64,000 bases of DNA from Kappaphycus alvarezii (GCA_002205965.3 NADL03000125.1:62001-126000); one strand, 5' to 3'. Counted from the stretch's first letter, positions 53,207 to 63,903 are shown. Made by a program: numbers and translations. The notes: generated by a model not told the origin, from the sequence alone.

Positions 53207-55086
53207 TTACCCCCGAGGGTACCCTTTTCCACTTCCGAAAGTGTTAGTTGGTTCCGAATCTTCGCTGTCATAGCTAGAAGTGAAATCTTCACTGTCCGTT
53301 TCTTTTAAATCTTCAGGATGCGTGCTTTTGTCGAAATCCAGGGGCATCTTCACGGTTCTGCCGTCAATATTAACTGAAACCATTTGGTTGCCCAAGTCAA
53401 TGCATGTTCCTAGTCTTTCCATTGTGGGGCAGCCAATGATTGCATCGAAAGGGAGATCCGGCATGACAAGAAAGTCTACATCAACTTTAGAGTCCCCAAA
53501 GAACACGGAAACCTTGTCAACAGTGCCCATGCATTTTGAGACGGTTCCATCCGCTACAGTTATTTTTCGAGTCGTTGGAGTAATTTCGAGACCTAGATCT
53601 GTCACCAAAGTTTCTGAAATGAGGTTTGGAACAGCACCCGAATCGAAGAGAGCTTGGGTTTTCATACCCAATACTTTGACTGGTACCAGCTTAAGACGTC
53701 TTGGTGCTGTCGAGGCGATGAAGAAAGTTTCTTACCCTTAGCGGACTTATTAGACCTGATAATTTTTTTGAGTTCTTTTCTCGCATCCTCTGCGTCGCCC
53801 CTCAAAAGTTGACCAAACGTTATCCCAGTTGGGGCCGATGCAAGCTCAGCCACCAAATTGTACCTCTTCACATACTCTAGTACGTCCTTAGAGATACTCT
53901 TAACTTTCTTACTCTTTTTCGTCTTCTTGGCCGGAGTGACTCCCACTCCTGGAACAACTTGATCAGACCTCTTGGTTCGAGGAGGTACAGGTGCTGGGAT
54001 ATGCTCCAGCATTCCATACTCTAGCCTAGGTTTCTTCGATAAAATGTTCCCTTCCCCATCCCTTTTTGTCACATTGACTTGACTAATCTCTTCAGCGATG
54101 GATACGTTACCGGCATCCGTCAACCTTTGATCCCTTCTATTTTGTAAGATTTTCACCTCTGGTCCTGACTCACTCCTTGCTTCCGATAAATTTGCTCTTC
54201 TGTTGTCTTTAGACCAGCAGTTACTTTCATGATGCCCATATCGACCGCACTTTGCACAACGAGTGTTTCTATGTGGATTATCAGGACACCTGTTTGCAAA
54301 GTGTCCAGGCTTGTGACAGTAAGAACAGACTTCTGCGGCCTTAGGGGCCCCAGACTGGTTCTTCTTAATGGTAAGAGTAAGGCTTTCCAACTGCGAGGTT
54401 ATCATGTCAAGTCGATTATCGAATCGGGTTTCCAACCTTTCTTCCAAGTTTTTGACATCGCTCCTGACAGATTCTAATGCCGCTGCACTAGTAGCCGGCC
54501 TTTGATAATTCTTTTCAGGATGTACGATAGACATCGATGTGCGGGTTTCCCTCGGTACCTCACTCAGTGACGTGACTGAAACGTCTCCGAATTTTTGACA
54601 AATTCTACTATGGTACCCTTCAGTTCATCAAAAGTGTGAGGGCCCTTGATGAGGAGGAAATCGGAGAGCCGCTTATCCCCCATAGCCGCCTTACGCAGCA
54701 TTCCGTACTTGGCTTGGGCGTTGAACCCAGCCTTTTCATAAAGATCACACAACATACACCAATGAGCTTAACAAATCGTCGAAGTTGAGCCGGGCCTCTA
54801 TGGGCGGTACGAATCATCTCATCTGGTTCTACCTCCTTAGCATACTCTTTCACAAGCCACTCACATACCTCACCGAAGTTACGCCCATTCCCGTTAAGAG
54901 ACCACCCGTCGATAAACTTGGACTTATATTTGTGCTTTGCGTCACCATGAAGATAGGCGAAGATACTTGCGGCCTTCTCTTCATCGCCCTTCTCTCGCAT
55001 CACAACGTTGACATATGTGTAAAGAAACTCCTCAACGTCTTCAGTCTTGCCCCTGTGAACGTTATACGAGCAGCGTTGAGATCCAT
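53207..55086 (-). CDS. gag: gypsy-4 Gag-protease
   Basis: ATG at 55086 (MDLNAARITF). Capsid: EEFLYTYVNVVMREKGDEEK, ASIFAYLHGDAKHKYKSKF and DLYEKAGFNAQAKYGMLRKA. Nucleocapsid: two zinc knuckles, CSYCHKPGHFANRC and CAKCGRYGHHESNC (near 54320-54230). Protease at 53207-53671: TQALFDSGAVPNLISETLV and LPFDAIIGCPTMERLG. In gypsy-5 the Gag end and protease are one frame (WYQSKIGMKTQALFDSG), so they are made as one polyprotein. Frame changes near 55050, 54800, 54550 and 53670 are each one base. Confidence 0.85.
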
Positions 55087-55156
55087 GATTACAGAAAAGA
55101 AATCCCCCCGAAGTGTTCCTTACTACTGCTCAACTCGAATACCTCGGGTGCAACCC

Positions 55157-55173
55157 CCTCCACAAGAGTACCA
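55157..55173 (-). promoter_or_regulatory. gypsy-4 candidate primer binding site
   Basis: Minus sense TGGTACTCTTGTGGAGG, two bases after the 5' LTR end. The same site follows the LTR of gypsy-5 (61934-61950), and a variant TGGTACTTCTGTCGAGG follows LTR-e. I could not name the matching tRNA. Confidence 0.5.
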
Positions 55174-55175
55174 AA

Positions 55176-55893
55176 TGATAGGGGTAAATCGGCGGGGAAG
55201 AGATCCTCAGAACCAATTACCCTGAGAAGGAGGTGTTGCGAGCGACAAAAGTGCTGCCGTGGTATTGTTGAACGAACAAAAGGGAGTGTATATAGAAGAG
55301 AGTTGAGAAGCTACAAGCAAGTATAAAAGGGGCAGGGTCTACCACCGACGCTCTGCGACAGCGTAAGAAAAAGTGTTCTTGGGTCTGAAGTTGACTCTCA
55401 ACTTCCTACTACTCGGGACTTGGCTTGAAGTTGTCTGCCAACTTGCTTCACCTCCACTAAAGGAAGCAGTTTACTCGGCTTATATAGACTTTTGGCTACC
55501 CCAAAAGTCTCCAACAAACATACTAATAACCATAAAATGTATTCACGGTAATCGTGTGAACCAGAGAGACTATTAGAAGATATTTCCTCAAGGTAAATAT
55601 CTAGGTGCCATACCCATGCCAGCCATCCATCGGCCAGGGGTGGGAATTGATGTGGCCATTATATAGACCTTTCAGAGCTACTTGTCGTATCACCCACAAC
55701 CTGGAACTGTACTGACATCTACTATGACAGCGTGTCCTAAAATGAAAAAAATCAGCCGACGAATTTGCCACACTCACCCAAATTAAAAATATCTTGCAAA
55801 TTCAAAAACTGTAAAAATATCTTCCCAATTCCGATACTGTATACAATCATGGTCCTCATCTAGATTTTTTCGTGCGCGAATTTGCGCACATCA
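55176..55893 (-). repeat. gypsy-4 5' LTR (718 bp)
   Basis: Minus sense TGATGTGCGCAAATTC...CCCCTATCA. Two TATA boxes: an upstream one (GGTCTATATAATGG, 55656-55669) collinear with the promoter of the U3 ORF in LTR-a, and the main one (AGTCTATATAAGCC, 55477-55490). Between them only about 170 bp remain and no ORF. Confidence 0.9.
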
Positions 55894-56880
55894 ACTAGCT
55901 CATGGAGACCTCCCAAATGAGACAATCCCCCTTATCTCCTCTGCGACAATGTTGCCGATCCAACCCCTGCCAGATAAGATCCGGTCCATTGCAATTGGGA
56001 CGGCCTTGCGGCGACTGGTGACGAAAGTGCTCTTACCCCAGGCATTGGAAGACACGAGGGAATACCTCGCTCCACTACAGGTGGCCAACGGAGTGCACTG
56101 TGGACTGGATTCTATCGTACACGAAGCCCGAAGATTGGTCTCCACCCATGGTGAAGATGAGGACTACGCGCTGGTTTCAGTGGATGCACATAATGCGTTC
56201 AACCGCTTTTCGAGACAGAAAAGCGTCGACCTGCTGCCGACCAAAGGGGGGGGGTCTTTGGGTTATTTTAATGCATGGAAGATGTGGTCGGTTATATCCA
56301 CGAGGCTAATACGTTACGCGGGAGTGCCGTCGTTATGCCGTTTTCTGAACATGGTGTATGCCCGTCAAATGCCGTCCCTAATCTTGCCTGAGGCATCGAC
56401 ACAAGACATCCCCAGCCAAGAAGGGATGCAACAAGGGGACCCAGCAAGTATGTTGATGTTCTTCTTTGTCATACACCCACTGGCAAAAGAAATTTCCCGA
56501 TCAGACCCAACTCCAGTTACACAGATGGTATGCGGATGACTGCACCCTGGTAGGCAATCACACTGAGCTCGACAAGGCTGTCGAGATCCTGAGGTCTAAG
56601 GGACCTGATCATGGCCTGTATCTAAACCCGGCGAAGACACGCCTATTCTGGCCCCGCCACCCTGCCACTGAGACACCACTACTGCACCGCTTTCAAAATG
56701 AGAACTTCTCATTTCACGGCATTGACCTCTTCGGTTCCCCGATCGGTTCGCCTGAATTCATGGAGAACTTTCTCAATGAATAAATTGCAGGATGCAAAAA
56801 CACGTTATCACTGATCGATGAGATTGGGGATGCTCGCATCCGGTTCCACATCCATGGGCTTTATGCTTGGGCATGCAAGC
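55894..56880 (+). pseudogene. REL-1 element: reverse transcriptase
   Basis: Resumes after gypsy-4. IRSIAIGTALRRLVTKVLLP, then ALVSVDAHNAFNRFSR (motif A), IPSQEGMQQGDPASMLMFFF (motif B), and after a frame change near 56510 RWYADDCTLVGNHTELDKAV (motif C, A-D-D intact) with DHGLYLNPAKTRLFWP. It then reaches IDEIGDARIRFHIHGLYAWA, where LTR-i interrupts. Same family as REL-2, but with a different motif B, so a distinct subfamily. Confidence 0.75.
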
Positions 56881-57868
56881 TGTTAACAGAAAGTCGGTGC
56901 AAGAGAGATATCCGACGCCTACTATCCAAAAACGGAGGTTTTGCTAGCGACAAAATGTCTATGATAAGGTAGTTGTGGGAACAAAAAGTGTTATAAACGG
57001 GTGAGAAATCTATGGCAAACGAATTTGTCCGGAAGGGGCAGGCTGTGACTTCGCCTTGCGAACGACGGATCTGTTTCCATGGACGTCGCAAGGCAAATGC
57101 AATGGGCTGAAATGGAATAGATCTCAGTGGATCCTTCAACAATCCTAAAGGGACAGGATCTTCCACCTATCTTCGAGGGTTGAGAGCCGTTTATAAATTT
57201 TGGGCCCGAAGATGACTGCCAACTTCGTTACTACTTTAGGATCTCTTTTGAAGTTATGTGTCAAATTGCCTCACCTCTCCATGAGGAAGCATTTTCCTCA
57301 GCTAATATAGACTTTTGGCTACCCCTACAGTCCGAATAGAGTTCGACCGCGAACTCCTCGAGGAAGAGCTCGCGGTCGAACTCTATTATCTTCTTTTTAG
57401 TCTGGCGTCGCAGGTAGTCTCCTGCGTCTGTCGGGCCATATGCAGTGACCACAAGGCCGTTTAAAGGGCGAGAGAGGTGGTTTTGTGTGATGGGAGAAGA
57501 GGGGCGAAGGTTGTTTATTTTCGTTGTAAATGAATTGAGCCGATTGTAGATGAAGGATAGAGGGTGTGAGGGGGAGAGTAGTGTGTGTAGAGCTTGATGG
57601 ATCTCAAAAAAAAGTTGGGTAAAATGGGTTTAAGTACACCTTTGAGACAGATTGGTGGCAGTAGTAAAAAGTTAAAATCGAAATTGCAGCAGCGCATTTG
57701 CGTGAAATTTCTACATAGGGAGTGAATTTGATGGAAAGGTAGATTAAAAAAGGTGTAAAATGCTGATTTAGAGAAGATTTGAGGGAGAAGGTACAGTACT
57801 AAAATATTTAGAGGGATGGTAGACAAATTTGGAAACGGCTGTGAGCAGATTCAGAGGAGGGTGAGTCA
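56881..57868 (-). repeat. Solo LTR-i with truncated U3 ORF
   Basis: Minus sense TGACTCACCC...CTGTTAACA, about 988 bp, inserted in REL-1. I see no clean target duplication. The usual promoter block, the first third of the acidic ORF, then an abrupt jump to the GTAGGGGTAGCCAAAAGTC block upstream of the main TATA. An internal deletion thus removed most of the ORF. Confidence 0.6.
57300..57510 (-). pseudogene. U3 acidic ORF remnant in LTR-i
   Basis: Reads NNLRPSSPITQNHLSRPLNG then VTAYGPTDAGDYLRRQTKKK and IIEFDRELFLEEFAVELYSD before running into LTR sequence. This matches only the N-terminal 60 residues of the LTR-f protein. The acidic middle and C-terminus are gone. Confidence 0.6.
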
Positions 57869-58869
57869 ACTTGTTTGTAAGTTGCCGATCACTTCGAGAA
57901 GGCCATTTCCTGTATTACACAAACTACATCATGTGATGAAGCTAACATCACTGAGTGCAATAAGCGTCCTGGCAATGAGAATTGACCAAGAACAAATAGA
58001 ATGTAAATAGCGGTCAAACAACGTGCCGGTAACAAGTGCGGTCCGTCAGCAAGTGGCTCTTCCGTTGCGCCTTGGAAGCCACGGATTCACACCCGTCGCA
58101 ACGCTGAATCTAGTTTCGCATGCGGCCAGCGTCATCGCCTCCGAACAAGTGACATGCCCCAATTATGTTAGGGTGGCCCTCCACCGTGCACAACGCTATG
58201 CACATGCTGATACCTACCTTCTCAAGTTTGTCCGACGACTCCACCCAAGCTTCTGTGACGGGCATGGTGGTCTCCCAGAAACGCTGACAGCGGCCAATCC
58301 TACAAATAAGCCCGATATTGCAGACAGTGTTTTGTACCGAGCCTGGTGCAAGTCGGCAGCAAAGTTATTCTGGAAATAAGACGAATGGGAGAGGTTTCCA
58401 AGCACTACTCTGCATACGGAAGCTTATATTCGCCGAAGGATCCGTCGCCAGGCATAGAGACGCCTGCTGCAGCCTTTCTCACCGGTCATCCGTCTGCTAT
58501 CAGCCGACCTATAATACAAGTGGTCAGTGATGCTACGCCGCCACCTAGGAGTTCACGTGTTTGAAGAAACTGTGCCGCTGCAATTCGCGGAGTGCAACAG
58601 GCCCATGGACTACCGAGGTGACAGTGCAGCGGATTTTGCAAAAAATGTCTGGGATGTCACCGGCACAATGCCGTAGTGAAGGTATTTGGCCTCCATGTGT
58701 TCAAAGCAGCAAGATTATGCGTCCAATATGAGGTGAAATACTTACTTCCCGGACTGAATGCACGGCCTGCTGGCATTCTAGTGTATCCGAGGTCGGAAAA
58801 GATCAATACCCTGCCGCCCCTTCCGGTGGCGTACGACGTCACAGTAACATCGTCATTCCAAAAGGGGTT
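57869..58869 (+). pseudogene. REL-1 element: post-RT region and start of endonuclease-like domain
   Basis: Plus strand: RQQVALPLRLGSHGFTPVAT then LVSHAASVIASEQVTCPNYV (58050-58160), typical of the thumb/linker after RT in this family; further on RPMDYRGDSAADFAKNVWDV and, at 58730-58860, VKYLLPGLNARPAGILVYPR then AYDVTVTSSFQKG, the first half of the endonuclease-like domain. Frame changes near 58380 and 58680. LTR-g interrupts at 58870 and coding resumes at 60413. Confidence 0.6.
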
Positions 58870-60407
58870 TTTTAGGGATAAATCAGCAGGAGAAGAGAAT
58901 CCTTCACACAATGTACTATGTTTAGACATTAAATATCCAATGCGAAAAAAGAGGGACCTAGTGGACTCTGATAAGGGTAAACCGTCGGGGGAAGAGATCC
59001 TCAGAACTAATTACCCTGAGAAGGAGGTGTTGCAAGCGACAAAAGTGCTACCGTGGTATAGTTGAACGAACAAAAAGGGGTGGAGAGGGAAGACAGCTGA
59101 AAGGGCTACAAGCAAGTATGGAAGGGGCAGGGTCCACCACCTATGCTTAGTGACTAGCATGAATTAAATTCTTCTTGGGTCTGAAGTTGACTCTCAACAT
59201 CCTAGCTATTTGGGGCTGGGCTTGAAGTTTTCTGCCAACTTGCTTGACCTCTCCATGAGGAAGCAGTTTACTCAGCTTATATAGACTTTTGGCTACCCCT
59301 AAAGTCCGAACAAAACTACAGAAGGTACCAGGAAATGCACAGAAACAATTTGTGTGGGTGACATACTCTAAACAATAGATACTTAAGAAACTAACAATCA
59401 ATGAGGTCCTCTTATTTCCCATTCTCTAAATCAGATGCAAAAAACTTCTCTAAAATATCCATGATGTCCAAGCAGTCCCCACAAATATCTGTGAACGGCT
59501 CATAGCCCTCTATTCCCTCCTGGGAGATATCTAGACTACAAAAGATATCTTCATCCGGTTCAATCGTCGGCACCACCTGTTCCATACTCTCCAGTCCAGG
59601 CCCCACCAGTCCGACACTTTCCATTCCCCCTATTCCCTCATCCACCTCGTCCTCGTCCTCATCCTCATCATCCTCCTCTTCATCCACCCCATCCTTCTCC
59701 TGAGTCTCGTACACTAGCTCAGGGGCTAACCATTCCTCGAAGGACTCCCCGCTCCCCTCCTCGACTTTCTCAGTCTCATCTTCACTTACCTCCCTCGCCT
59801 CTTCTTCTATGAAGAGGCGGCGAACGAAATCGATGATTTGCTTCTTTGTTTGCCGCCGGATGTAGTCGTCGGCATCGGTTGGCCCGTAGGCGGCGAGACG
59901 AAGGCCATTGATGGGACGGGATGGGCAGTTTTTAGAGTTAGGGACAGAGGGGCGATTTGATGTCATATTCATGGAAAAGGATTGAGCGGGGTGTGTAGGG
60001 GGAGAGAAGTGCTGAGCAAAATGATCGGGAACGATTAAAACTCGGAATAAAGGGGTTTAAATAGGCTCCCGGGGCAGGTTTTATAGATTAGAAATAGGTA
60101 AAATAAATCTGCAAGGGATTTTTTGCAGTAGTGTATTTGCGCCCTTTTTCTCAGAAAAGCGAATTTGGAGGAGGGGGTAAGCAAAAAGGGAAGAAGAACT
60201 TGATTCGGGATCGATTCAGAGGGGTAGATACAGTATAAAAATATCTAGATAAAATGGAAGTAAATTTGGAGAGGACCGCGGTAATGATAAGCGAGGCTCA
60301 GGGAGGACGAGGAAGGACCGGAACTATAAGCAAATTTGGACAAGGAGATGTAGTACAGTAAACAATAGGCCTGTAGATGACGGCGGCAAAAAAATCTGCA
60401 CCTAACA
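58870..60407 (-). repeat. Solo LTR-g with U3 acidic ORF, TSD GGGTT
   Basis: In minus sense TGTTAGGTGCAGATTTTTTT at 60407, flanked by perfect GGGTT duplications (58865-58869, 60408-60412). Collinear with LTR-f. At its plus-left end it carries about 100 extra bases between two versions of the terminal GGGATAAATC block, so it ends in a partial duplication (58875-58968 then 58969 on). The TATA box is GTCTATATAAGCTG near 59275-59288. Confidence 0.85.
59412..59972 (-). CDS. LTR-encoded acidic protein (U3 ORF), intact copy in LTR-g
   Basis: 186 codons, fully open, start at 59972 or two codons later (59966, the start matching LTR-f), stop TAA after SDLENGK. N-terminal block NGLRLAAYGPTDADDYIRRQ and QIIDFVRRLFIEEEAREVSE; middle SFEEWLAPELVYETQEKDGV and about 25 consecutive Asp/Glu-rich residues; C-terminus GLVGPGLESMEQVVPTIEPD, SLDISQEGIEGYEPFTDICG and DIMDILEKFFASDLENGK. 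It has two close Cys (ICGDC) but no zinc motif. The best surviving copy of the family. Nuclear regulator, RNA-binding decoy or suppressor are all open; only the acidic composition and conservation are seen. Confidence 0.7.
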   Translation of the reverse strand: MNMTSNRPSVPNSKNCPSRPINGLRLAAYGPTDADDYIRRQTKKQIIDFVRRLFIEEEAREVSEDETEKVEEGSGESFEEWLAPELVYETQEKDGVDEEEDDEDEDEDEVDEGIGGMESVGLVGPGLESMEQVVPTIEPDEDIFCSLDISQEGIEGYEPFTDICGDCLDIMDILEKFFASDLENGK

Positions 60408-60412
60408 GGGTT

Positions 60413-60771
60413 CATTTCCATTGGAGCGCGTGAGGCGCGGGCTGTTGCCATTGCAGCGGAAAGACGGAAAAATAGGGAGCTTACCAGCAAAATAGCAGCC
60501 ATCCCCGGCGAAGCCTTCCCAGGACGATCAAAACTGGGATGGAAGTTTGTGCGGCTAGCCTTCGACTCACTTGGATCGCCGTCTGCGACGAAATCGAAGG
60601 TAATGGACGAATACGCGGTCGCTGTCGCAACCCGAAGCGGATGTTCGACGGGAGCAGTGAGGACTCGGCTTTATCAGCAGGTTGGTTATGCGATTTGGTC
60701 CACGTGTGCCGCGTCTGTAATATGTTGCGCCCCACAGCATGCAGAGTTTAGCCACCCTGTTGGAACCTAAT
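60413..60771 (+). pseudogene. REL-1 element: end of endonuclease-like domain
   Basis: Plus strand: GAREARAVAIAAERRKNREL, then GWKFVRLAFDSLGSPS and RLYQQVGYAIWSTCAASVIC to a stop at about 60770. E-R-R-K and the W-x-F-x-x-L-A-F-D-S-L-G segment are the REL counterpart of AARNAK..RRY and ISTLGGW in REL-2. It directly follows the LTR-g duplication, so the host reading frame is restored by excising LTR-g. Confidence 0.6.
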
Positions 60772-60774
60772 TGC

Positions 60775-61217
60775 TTTAGGTTTGTTCCAGTCGTAGAGCC
60801 AAGCCATGGCCTCCACCGCACGAGACCAGACATCCAGGCATTTGGAAGCAACGGGGGGACCGACTTTTTGATGTTACCTTCGGGAACCCCCTCGCTCCCT
60901 CCAACCAGAAAGTGAGGACATTCAACCCGATGTCCTCTCTGAATGCGGCACGAAATGCAAAGTAGAGAAGATATCAATCCTTTATCGCGACCCCCACCAG
61001 AGGTGCGCTCGTGCCTGTGCCAATCTCCACTCTTGGAGGTTGGCACCCGGATTTATGTGCAGTGCTAAATGACGTGGCAAGGAACGTGGCTGTGAGGGCA
61101 CTGGAGACGTACGGAAAGGTTCGGGTGGTTTTGATGCAAAGGCACGCTGCAGCAGCCGTCATGTCCAATGCGGCCTTCTTGACGGCTGGTCCGAAGGTAG
61201 CATTTTAAGGAGCATAG
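60775..61217 (+). pseudogene. REL-2-type C-terminal fragment
   Basis: Closely matches 37583-37983 plus 39425-39460, without the LTR-f insertion. Reads DVTFGNPLAPSNQKVRTFNP, SSLNAARNAK, a stop, RRYQSFIATPTRG, then 61011-61208 open: PVPISTLGGWHPDLCAVLND and VLMQRHAAAAVMSNAAFLTA. The tail begins at 61209 and is cut eight bases later by gypsy-5. The shared stop codon after NAK shows both fragments descend from one already defective copy, or that the stop is an error or recoded. Confidence 0.65.
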
Positions 61218-61931
61218 TGATGTGCGCAAATTCACACACGAAAAAAATCTAGATGAGGACCACGATTGTATAAAGTATCGAAATTGGGAAGATATTTTTA
61301 CAGTTTTTTGAATTTGCAAGATATTTTTAATTTGGGTGAGTGTGGCAAATTCATCGGTTGATTTTTTCATTTTAGGACACGCTGTCATAGTAGATGTCAG
61401 TACAGTTCCAGTTTGTGGGTGATACTACGAGTGACGCTGAATGGTCTATATAATGGCCACATCAATTCCCACCCCTGGCCGATGGGTGGCTGGCATGGGT
61501 ATGGCACCTAGATATTTACCTTGAGGAAATATCTCCTAATAGCCTCTCTGGTTCACACGATTACCGTGAATGCATTTTATGGTTATTAGTATGTTTGTTT
61601 TGAGACTTTGGGTAGCAAAGTCTATATAAGCGAGTTAAACTGCTTCCTTTAGTGGAGTGAGCAAGTTGGCAGACAACTTCAAGCCAAGTCCCGAGTAGTA
61701 CGAGTTGAGAGTCAACTTCAGACCAAAGAAACTTTTTCTTACGCTAGTCGCAGAGCGTCGGTGGTAGACTCTGCCCCTTTTATACTTGCTTGTAGCTTTC
61801 TCAACTCTCTTCTATATACACTCCCTTTTGTTCGTTCAACAATACCACGGTAGCACTTTTGTCGCTCGCAACACCTCCTTCTCAGGGTAATTGGTTCTGA
61901 AGATCTCTTCCCCGCGATTTACCCATAATCA
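61218..61931 (+). repeat. gypsy-5 5' LTR (714 bp)
   Basis: TGATGTGCGC...CATAATCA, without the U3 acidic ORF. Differs from the gypsy-4 LTRs by scattered substitutions and many one-base indels. Confidence 0.9.
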
Positions 61932-62019
61932 TTTGGTACTCTTGTGGAGGGGTTGCACCCGAGGTATTCGAGTTGAGCAGTAGTAAAGGAACACTTCGGG
62001 GGATTTTCTTTTCGGTAAT

Positions 62020-63903
62020 CATGGATCTCAATGCTGCTCGTATAACGTTCAACAGGGGGCAGACTGAAGACGTTGAGAAGTTTCTTTACACTTATGTCAA
62101 CGTTGTGATGTAGAGAAGGGCGATGAAGAGAAGGCCGCAAGTATCTTCGCCTTCTTCATGGTGACGCAAAGCACAAATATAAGTCCAAGTTTATCGACGG
62201 GTGGTCTCTTATCGGGAATGGGCGTAACTTCGGTGAGGTATGTGAGTGGCTTGTGAAAGAGTATGCTAAGGAGGTAGAACCAGATGAGATGATGTACCGC
62301 CATAGAGGCCCGGCTCAACTTCGACGAGTTTAAGCTCATTGGTGTACTTGTGTGATCTTTATGAAAAGGCTGGGTTCAACGCCCAAGCCAAGTACGGAAT
62401 GCTGCGTAAGGCGGCTATGGGGGATAAGCGGCTCTCCGATTTCCTCCTCATCAAGGGCCCTCAAACTTTTGATGAACTGAAGGGTACCATAGTAGAATTT
62501 GTCAAAAATTCGGAGACGTTTCAGTCACTGAGTGAGGTACCGAGGGAAACCCGCACATCGATGTCTATCGTACATCCTGAAAAGATTTAACAAAGGCGGT
62601 TACTAGGGCAGCGGCATTAGAATCTGTCAGGAGCGATGTCAAAAACTTGAAGAAAGGTTGGAAACCCGATTCGATAATCGACTTGACATGATAACCTCGC
62701 AGTTGGAAAGCCTTACTACCATTAAGAAGAACCAGTCTGGGCCCCTAAAGCCGCAGAAGTCTGTTCTTACTGTCACAAGCCTGGACACTTTGCAAACAGG
62801 TGTCCTGATAATCCACATAGAAACACTCTTTGTGCAAAGTGCGGTCGATATGGGCATCATGAAAGTAACTGCTGGTCTAAAGACAACAGAAGAGCAAATT
62901 TATCGGAAGCAAGGAGTGAGTCAGGACCAGAGGTGAAAATCTTACAAAATAGAAGGGATCAAAGGTTGACGGATGCTGGTAACGTATCCATCGCTGAAGA
63001 GATTAGTCAAGTCAATGTGACAAAAAGGGATGGGGAAGGGAACATTTTATCGAAGAAACTAGGCTAGAGTATGGAATGCTGGAGCATATCCCAGCACCTG
63101 TACCTCCGAACCAAGAGGTCTGATCAAGTTGTTCCAGGAGTGGGAGTCACTCCGGCCAAGAAGACGAAAAAGAGTAAGAAAGTTAAGAGTATCTCTAAGG
63201 ACGTACTAGAGTATGTGAAGAGGTACAATTTGGTGGCTGAGCTTGCATCGGCCCAACTGGTATAACGTTTGGTCAACTTTTGAGGGGCGACGCAGAGGAT
63301 GCGAGAAAAGAACTCAAAAAATTATCAGGTCTAATAAGTCCGCTAAGGGTAAGAAACTGTTTCTTCAATCGGCCTCGACAGCACCAAGACGTCTTAAGCT
63401 GGTACCAGTCAAAGATTGGTATGAAAACCCAAGCTCTCTTCGATTCGGGTGCTGTTCCAAACCTCATTTCAGAAACTTTGGTGACAGATCTAGGTCTCGA
63501 AATTACTCCAACGACTCGAAAAATAACTGTAGCGGATGAACCGTCTCAAAATGCATGGGCACTGTTGACAAGTTTCGTGTTCTTTGGGGACTCTAAAGTT
63601 GATGTAGACTTTCTTGTCATGCCGGATCTCCCTTTCGATGCAATCATTGGCTGCCCCACAATGGAAAGACTAGGAACATGCATTGACTTGGGCAACCAAA
63701 TGGTTTCAGTTAATATTGACGGCAGAACCGTGAAGATGCCCCTGGATTTCGACAAAAGCACGCATCCTGAAGATTTAAAAGAAACTGACAGTGAAGAATT
63801 CACTTCTAGCTATGACAGCGAAGATTCGGAACAAACTAACACTTTCGTAAGTGGAAAAGGGTACCCTTGGGGGGGTAATGAACATGGCATGGGACGATTA
63901 TGA
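62020..63903 (+). pseudogene. gag: gypsy-5 Gag-protease (frameshifted)
   Basis: ATG at 62020: MDLNAARITFNRGQTEDVEK then FLYTYVNVVM and a stop, beyond which capsid continues in other frames (LYEKAGFNAQAKYGMLRKAA at 62350-62410). The zinc-knuckle DNA is present but frame-shifted near 62750-62880. 63280-63903 is open from the Gag end through protease: TQALFDSGAVPNLISETLV, LPFDAIIGCPTMERLG. Breaks are single bases and differ from those of gypsy-4, so the two copies complement each other when the frame is inferred. Confidence 0.75.

Larger units (their letters stand above)
48378..55893 (-). mobile_element. gypsy-4: nearly intact Ty3/gypsy element, TSD ACTAG
   Basis: 7516 bp, LTRs 48378-49092 and 55176-55893 (about 98-99% identical), flanked by perfect ACTAG duplications (48373-48377 and 55894-55898) inside REL-1. 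Minus-sense order: 5' LTR, primer site, gag-protease, RT-RNase H, integrase, a novel Pol extension, purine tract, 3' LTR. All catalytic motifs are intact; only single-base frame changes break the ORF. The LTR identity makes it the youngest element in the window apart from gypsy-5. Confidence 0.92.

Noticed and set aside
53280-53741. 153-codon plus-strand ORF
   Set aside because: Exact antisense of the gypsy-4 protease; recurs antisense to gypsy-5 at 63546-63803.
59630-59720. Asp/Glu tract as a simple microsatellite ORF artefact
   Set aside because: The flanking non-repetitive blocks are conserved in order across many LTR copies, so the ORF is not merely low-complexity noise.
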